Assembly: GCA_019242065.1 (NCBI GenBank)
Contig: JAFAWJ010000463.1
Coordinates: forward strand, 1 to 8,749
Length of the DNA stretch: 8,749 nucleotides
Direction: 5' to 3'
DNA from: Chloroflexota bacterium
GTDB lineage: Bacteria; Chloroflexota; UBA6077; CF-72
The notes beneath the pieces are model-generated. The model did no database searches. It saw only the letters and a program-made list of their open reading frames with translations, and had not been told where the DNA came from. Position numbers and translations under genes: made by a program. This document shows positions 5,943-8,749 of the stretch, in pieces (the first letter of the stretch is position 1; each line of letters begins with the position of its first letter).

Positions 5943-7329
5943 AGCGCCCCGCCTCGGTTCCGGCGATGCGGCCGAAGACCGTACCAATGGTCAGCCCGAA
6001 GCCGGCCAGGTACCCGCTGCGCAGGATGTTGCCGCTCATGATCTCGCCAGCGGCAAACAGGTTCTCGATCGTCGTGCCGTTGGCCATCTGCACGCGACAG
6101 CAGCGGTCGACGGCCAGGCCGAGATAGGTGAAGGTGATGCCCGGTCGGAGTGGATAGCCAAAAAACGGTGGTGACTCGATGGGTACCGCCCAGTGACTCT
6201 TGGGCGGATCGAGGCCCTGGGTGTGACAACTGTCGAGCGTGCCGGGGTCAAACGCGCCACCCGGGACTATGGCCGCGTTGAAGTCGCGCACCGTCGCGGT
6301 CACCACCTCCGGATCCAGGCCAAGCATGGCCGCCACCTCGCCAATCGAGTTGGCCTCGTACGGCCGATACAGCGACGTGAGAAAACAATCGATGGTGCGC
6401 GAGTCCACAAACGCGTATGCCAGTTGATCCGGCTGCTCGGCAATCAGCCTGCCCCAGATAGCATAGCGTTTGGGCCAGAACTCTTCACCTTCGTCATAAA
6501 AGCGTTGGCCGTGCTTGTTGACCGCGATACCGAACGGGACGGCATCCAGCCGAGTCGCAATGCCACCGTCGAACTTCGGCGAGCGCGCGTCCAGGGCCAC
6601 GGCGTGAAAGCCTTTGGGATCTCCGGCCGTGGCGGCGCCTTTGTCCAGCAGATTCGCTAGCACGCGGCCGTCGTTGTATGGCGTGCCGCGAATCACGTAA
6701 TTGTCGACGGCCTCGCCCCAGTAGCGTCGCAGCCACTCCAGGTTGGCTTCGAAACCACCACACGTCAGCACCACTGACCGCGCACCAATCATTTCGCGGA
6801 CACCGTCGTGCTCCATGACAACACCACTGACCCGGTCGCCGTCCAGGACGATATCCTCCACGCTGGCCTCGTACTCTACGTGGATGCCCATGCTCTCGGC
6901 TGTCTGATAGTAGGAATTCACCAGCGCCTTGCCGCCGCCCAGCATGAAGCGGTTGGTCCGGCTCAGGTGGAGGGTGCCGCGCAGCGGATCCTGCCAGCGG
7001 ACGCCGTGCGCGGTCATGAATTCCGCTACACCGCACGACTGCTCGACGACGACGTTTGCCATCTCGGTGTTGTGCCCGCCACCGACGCGCTGTAAATCGT
7101 CCAGCAGTTCTTCGACCGGATAGGCTTCGCCGGTGGTGAACGCCTCACCCGCCGGATGCGCGTAACGGATGTCGCGTGTGTGGCGACTATTCCCACCGCG
7201 CCGCCACGTCGGCGCCCGCTCCAGCAACAGCACCGAATCGACGACATGCCGCGCCGAAAGGGCCGCAACCAGTCCGGCGTTGCCACCGCCGACGACGATG
7301 ACGTCGTAGCTGCGCGCTCCAGCCGCCAT
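5929..7329 (-). CDS. tcuA: TcuA-like FAD-dependent tricarballylate dehydrogenase family protein
   Basis: A 466-residue flavoprotein of the fumarate reductase/succinate dehydrogenase flavoprotein fold, TcuA/CobZ branch. TcuA oxidises tricarballylate to cis-aconitate. The dinucleotide-binding motif VVGGGNAGL lies at 12-20 with the ribose-binding Glu37. GGNSRHTRDIR (45-55) and the C-terminal block RPGITFTYLGL, then LFAAGEIMSGN and GYLAGFGLTIG (424-449), are TcuA hallmarks. Length matches the family. The ATG at 7329 is placed 8 nt after the coxG-like stop and directly precedes the FAD motif. No Shine-Dalgarno site is evident. Immediate overlap with tcuB reproduces the tcuAB pair that is fused as CobZ in some Rhodobacter relatives. 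No tcuR or aconitase-like gene is seen, so the substrate may be another carboxylic acid rather than tricarballylate. Confidence 0.88.
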   Translation of the reverse strand: MAAGARSYDVIVVGGGNAGLVAALSARHVVDSVLLLERAPTWRRGGNSRHTRDIRYAHPAGEAFTTGEAYPVEELLDDLQRVGGGHNTEMANVVVEQSCGVAEFMTAHGVRWQDPLRGTLHLSRTNRFMLGGGKALVNSYYQTAESMGIHVEYEASVEDIVLDGDRVSGVVMEHDGVREMIGARSVVLTCGGFEANLEWLRRYWGEAVDNYVIRGTPYNDGRVLANLLDKGAATAGDPKGFHAVALDARSPKFDGGIATRLDAVPFGIAVNKHGQRFYDEGEEFWPKRYAIWGRLIAEQPDQLAYAFVDSRTIDCFLTSLYRPYEANSIGEVAAMLGLDPEVVTATVRDFNAAIVPGGAFDPGTLDSCHTQGLDPPKSHWAVPIESPPFFGYPLRPGITFTYLGLAVDRCCRVQMANGTTIENLFAAGEIMSGNILRSGYLAGFGLTIGTVFGRIAGTEAGRYVHA

Positions 7330-7337
7330 GACCGCGC

Positions 7338-7799
7338 TCAGGAGTTGCCGGCGGTGACGGCCGCCGACAGGTTATTGGCAAACTCCTGCAGGATTTGATC
7401 CGCCTTCTTGCGGATCACCGACTGCCCGAATTCTCCTAACTTGCCCATCACGTTGGCGTCGGTGTGAATGGCGAGGTCGGTCTGATTGCCGTCGTCGGCG
7501 TCGGCCAGCTCCATGCGCATCTTGGCATTGACCGCCCCGTTGACGCGCTTGTCCGCCGCCTGGAGATCCATGCGCGCCAGCCGGGCCGCCTCGTCGCGCT
7601 CGGCGAGCAAGACGCGTCCGTCGAGCTTGACGGCGATCGGACCGACGCGAACGCTCATCACGCCCGAGTAGGTCTGATCGTCGATACGGGCGACGTTGCC
7701 GAGGCCCGGCACGCAGCGGCTGACCGCGGGAATGTCCATCATGAAGGCCCACACGCGGTCGGGCGGCGCGGGCACCGTGATGCGATGATCGATGAGCAT
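7338..7799 (-). CDS. CoxG-like SRPBCC-family protein (carbon monoxide dehydrogenase subunit G family)
   Basis: A 153-residue START/SRPBCC-fold protein of the COXG family. Family features are MLIDHRITVPAPPDRVWAF at the N-terminus, DIPAVSRCVPG (22-32), VRVGPIAVKLDGRV (50-63) and the C-terminal helix GKLGEFGQSVIRKKADQIL (119-137) followed by FANNL. The fold has a hydrophobic cavity. CoxG proteins attach molybdenum CO dehydrogenase to the membrane and are reported to handle quinone. This one lacks the long tail with a hydrophobic C-terminal anchor found on many CODH-linked CoxG proteins, and no coxMSL genes are visible. It is the first gene of the operon, 8 nt before tcuA. The start at 7799 is preferred because an in-frame ATG at 7832 adds only 11 unrelated residues and would overlap the divergent gene's start. 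Its role here is unknown. Confidence 0.85.
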   Translation of the reverse strand: MLIDHRITVPAPPDRVWAFMMDIPAVSRCVPGLGNVARIDDQTYSGVMSVRVGPIAVKLDGRVLLAERDEAARLARMDLQAADKRVNGAVNAKMRMELADADDGNQTDLAIHTDANVMGKLGEFGQSVIRKKADQILQEFANNLSAAVTAGNS

Positions 7800-7813
7800 C
7801 TCTTTGAGCCCAG

Positions 7814-7821
7814 TGTATACA
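7814..7821. promoter_or_regulatory. symmetric TGTATACA in the divergent 31-bp intergenic region: shared -10 and/or operator
   Basis: Only 31 bp (7800-7830) separate the starts of the divergent coxG-like and split-barrel genes, and in their centre is the perfect 8-bp palindrome TGTATACA. It gives a TATACA -10-like hexamer on both strands, at 7816-7821 for the plus gene and 7814-7819 for the minus operon. Starts a few bases downstream would give leaders of zero to about eight bases, so leaderless or near-leaderless messages. Only weak -35 matches are seen 17 bp away (TGAGCA and CTGAAG, three of six each). Palindromes centred on GTATAC are also typical operators of FCD-type GntR repressors, so the site may be an operator. 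No regulator gene is present in the window. Confidence 0.45.
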
Positions 7822-7830
7822 GTCTGCAGC

Positions 7831-8244
7831 ATGACTCTTCAGTTCGGCTCGCGCCTGAAGGCGCTCCTGGACGAGCCGCTGCTCATCACGGTTGGCACCA
7901 CTCGGCGCGACGGCAGCGTCCAGATGAACCCCGTCTGGTACGAGTACCGCGACGGGCAGATCTGGCTCAACGGCGGTCACAACCGCGGTTGGTTCAAACA
8001 CCTGGAGCGCGATCCGCGTGTCACGTTGCTCGTCCAGGATCCAAAGAATGCGTTCCGCTGGGCCCAGATCCAGGGTCGACTCGCCGGCACGAGCGTCGAG
8101 GGCGCCGACGACCACATCGAGCACCTCTCGCAGCGCTATACCGGCGGCGCGTATCGCAACCCCAAGATCGACCGCCTGATCATCAAGGTCGAGCCCGAGC
8201 GTGTCACGGGCGGCGAAAACCGCGAACCGTGGGACGTCAGCTAA
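7831..8244 (+). CDS. pyridoxamine 5'-phosphate oxidase-like split-barrel protein, probably F420-dependent (PPOX/FDOR-B type)
   Basis: A 137-residue flavin/deazaflavin-binding split-barrel protein. The order LLITVGTTRRDGSVQMNPVWYEYRDG is the family's beta-strand pair around residues 17-42. It is followed by GWFKHLERDPRVTLLVQD (53-70), AFRWAQIQGRLA (74-85) and a C-terminal strand ending IIKVEPERV. This fits the PPOX-class F420-dependent subgroup, small proteins that use reduced F420 or bind FMN, heme or biliverdin relatives. True substrates are often unknown. The F420-reducing FGD in the facing operon makes F420 use more likely. The start at 7831 is chosen because an ATG at 7792 would run into the divergent gene and add 13 unrelated residues. 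There is no Shine-Dalgarno site, so a leaderless message is plausible. Its stop codon overlaps that of the convergent SDR gene. Confidence 0.84.
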   Translation: MTLQFGSRLKALLDEPLLITVGTTRRDGSVQMNPVWYEYRDGQIWLNGGHNRGWFKHLERDPRVTLLVQDPKNAFRWAQIQGRLAGTSVEGADDHIEHLSQRYTGGAYRNPKIDRLIIKVEPERVTGGENREPWDVS

Positions 8245-8749
8245 GAGGGTCGCAACGACTGGCCTGGCACCAGGTCGCCGGCGAACGTCCACTCGTCGAG
8301 TGGCGTAGTCGGCAGGTGCGCCTGGTTCCACTCCATCGCCTTCACCACCTGTCCGGTGACGCCCGAGGCGGCGTCCTGCTCGGCGAAGAACAGTGCCAGC
8401 GGCACGACGTGCTCGGGCTTGAGGCGCCTGGGCGCGTACGCCGGCTGGCCCATTCGGGCACGCATCGACGCCCGTTCGGCTTCCTGCTCGTCTGAGCCAG
8501 TACTGCGCGTGTGGCCGGGCAGCAGCACGTTGACCGCGATATTCGACTCGCGCAGCTCGTGCGCAAGGTACAGCGCCATGGTCACCATGCCGGCCTTGGC
8601 CGACTGGTACGGCATTTCGCGACTCTGCGGCCGGTGGCCGTCGTAGCCGTCCGAGGCAACGCACACGATGCTGCCTCGACCCTGGGCCAGCATGGGCTGG
8701 ACGAAGCGCTTGATGACCCGCAGCGTGCCGAACACGTGTGTTTCGAACA
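8241..8749 (-). CDS. short-chain dehydrogenase/reductase (SDR), partial, N-terminus outside window
   Basis: The C-terminal 168 residues of an NAD(P)-dependent Rossmann-fold oxidoreductase. Visible SDR marks are GRGSIVCVASDG (the strand before the active site), the catalytic PYQSAKAG (Tyr-x-x-x-Lys), AVNVLLPGHTRSTG (the N-x-x-x-PG cofactor loop) and SGVTGQVVKAMEWN where classical SDRs have the VTGQ...DGG tail. The frame stays open to the window edge, so the nucleotide-binding TGxxxGxG end and the true start lie beyond 8749. An apparent GTG start at 8735 is internal, because the sequence before it (FETH) continues the SDR helix. The likely active-site serine sits 15 residues before the tyrosine rather than the usual 13. 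After the TGQ motif the chain has a distinctive ending (MEWNQAHL, then DEWTFAGDL). The substrate is unknown. The TAG stop overlaps the stop of the convergent split-barrel gene. Confidence 0.9.
   Translation of the reverse strand, partial: FETHVFGTLRVIKRFVQPMLAQGRGSIVCVASDGYDGHRPQSREMPYQSAKAGMVTMALYLAHELRESNIAVNVLLPGHTRSTGSDEQEAERASMRARMGQPAYAPRRLKPEHVVPLALFFAEQDAASGVTGQVVKAMEWNQAHLPTTPLDEWTFAGDLVPGQSLRPS

Noticed and set aside
5943..5987. Upstream in-frame start for tcuB
   Set aside because: It would overlap tcuA by 59 nt and add residues without family resemblance. The ATG at 5942 is the better choice.
7372..8664. 430-codon minus-strand frame spanning the coxG-like, split-barrel and SDR genes
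   Set aside because: It crosses three well-supported genes on both strands in a different frame and shows no family resemblance.
8735..8749. GTG at 8735 as the start of a complete SDR gene
   Set aside because: The frame is open to the window edge with SDR-like residues before it, and the nucleotide-binding domain is missing, so the gene is partial.
1..8749. CRISPR array, insertion sequence, tRNA or rRNA
   Set aside because: No regularly spaced repeats, terminal inverted repeats with a transposase, or RNA-gene signatures other than the TPP riboswitch were seen on either strand.

Overview
The window is about 64% GC with genes packed end to end. It looks like the chromosome of a high-GC bacterium that makes or uses the deazaflavin cofactor F420. 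A glucose-6-phosphate:F420 dehydrogenase, an F420/FMN split-barrel protein, a YkoE-type thiamine transporter behind a TPP riboswitch, weak Shine-Dalgarno sites and possible leaderless starts all fit Chloroflexota (Thermomicrobia-like or uncultured relatives) or Actinomycetota. The sequence alone does not decide between them, and there is no rRNA, tRNA or mobile element to help.

Layout from left to right. (1) Positions 1-341, minus strand: the first 113 codons of an ECF transporter S component of the YkoE family (thiamine or hydroxymethylpyrimidine uptake), cut by the window edge. (2) Positions 342-652: a regulatory stretch without a gene, holding a clear TPP riboswitch on the minus strand (about 453-550), a possible promoter and an untranslated leader of about 110 nt. 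(3) Positions 653-7799: a six-gene minus-strand operon. In transcription order it holds a CoxG-like SRPBCC protein, TcuA-type flavoprotein dehydrogenase, TcuB-type Fe-S/membrane electron-transfer protein, an EntS-like MFS transporter, F420-dependent glucose-6-phosphate dehydrogenase and a three-domain TPP-dependent enzyme. Spacings are 8 nt, a 14-nt overlap, 21 nt, and two 3-nt-offset ATGA stop/start overlaps, so co-transcription and translational coupling are very likely. (4) Positions 7831-8244, plus strand: a small split-barrel (PPOX/FDOR) protein, divergent from the operon across only 31 bp that contain a symmetric TGTATACA. (5) Positions 8241-8749, minus strand: the C-terminal part of a short-chain dehydrogenase, convergent with the previous gene, with overlapping stop codons.

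How the parts may work together (inference). TcuA and TcuB would oxidise a carboxylic acid and pass electrons through flavin, Fe-S clusters and a membrane domain to quinone. CoxG-type proteins bind lipophilic molecules and could assist there. The MFS protein would move a substrate or product, and the TPP enzyme would decarboxylate or cleave/ligate a 2-oxo acid. The FGD would make reduced F420, which the divergent split-barrel protein or an enzyme elsewhere could use. The next locus is a TPP-riboswitch-controlled thiamine (precursor) importer, so a thiamine-dependent enzyme and its cofactor supply lie side by side. I do not recognise this exact combination as a described pathway, and the substrate is unknown.
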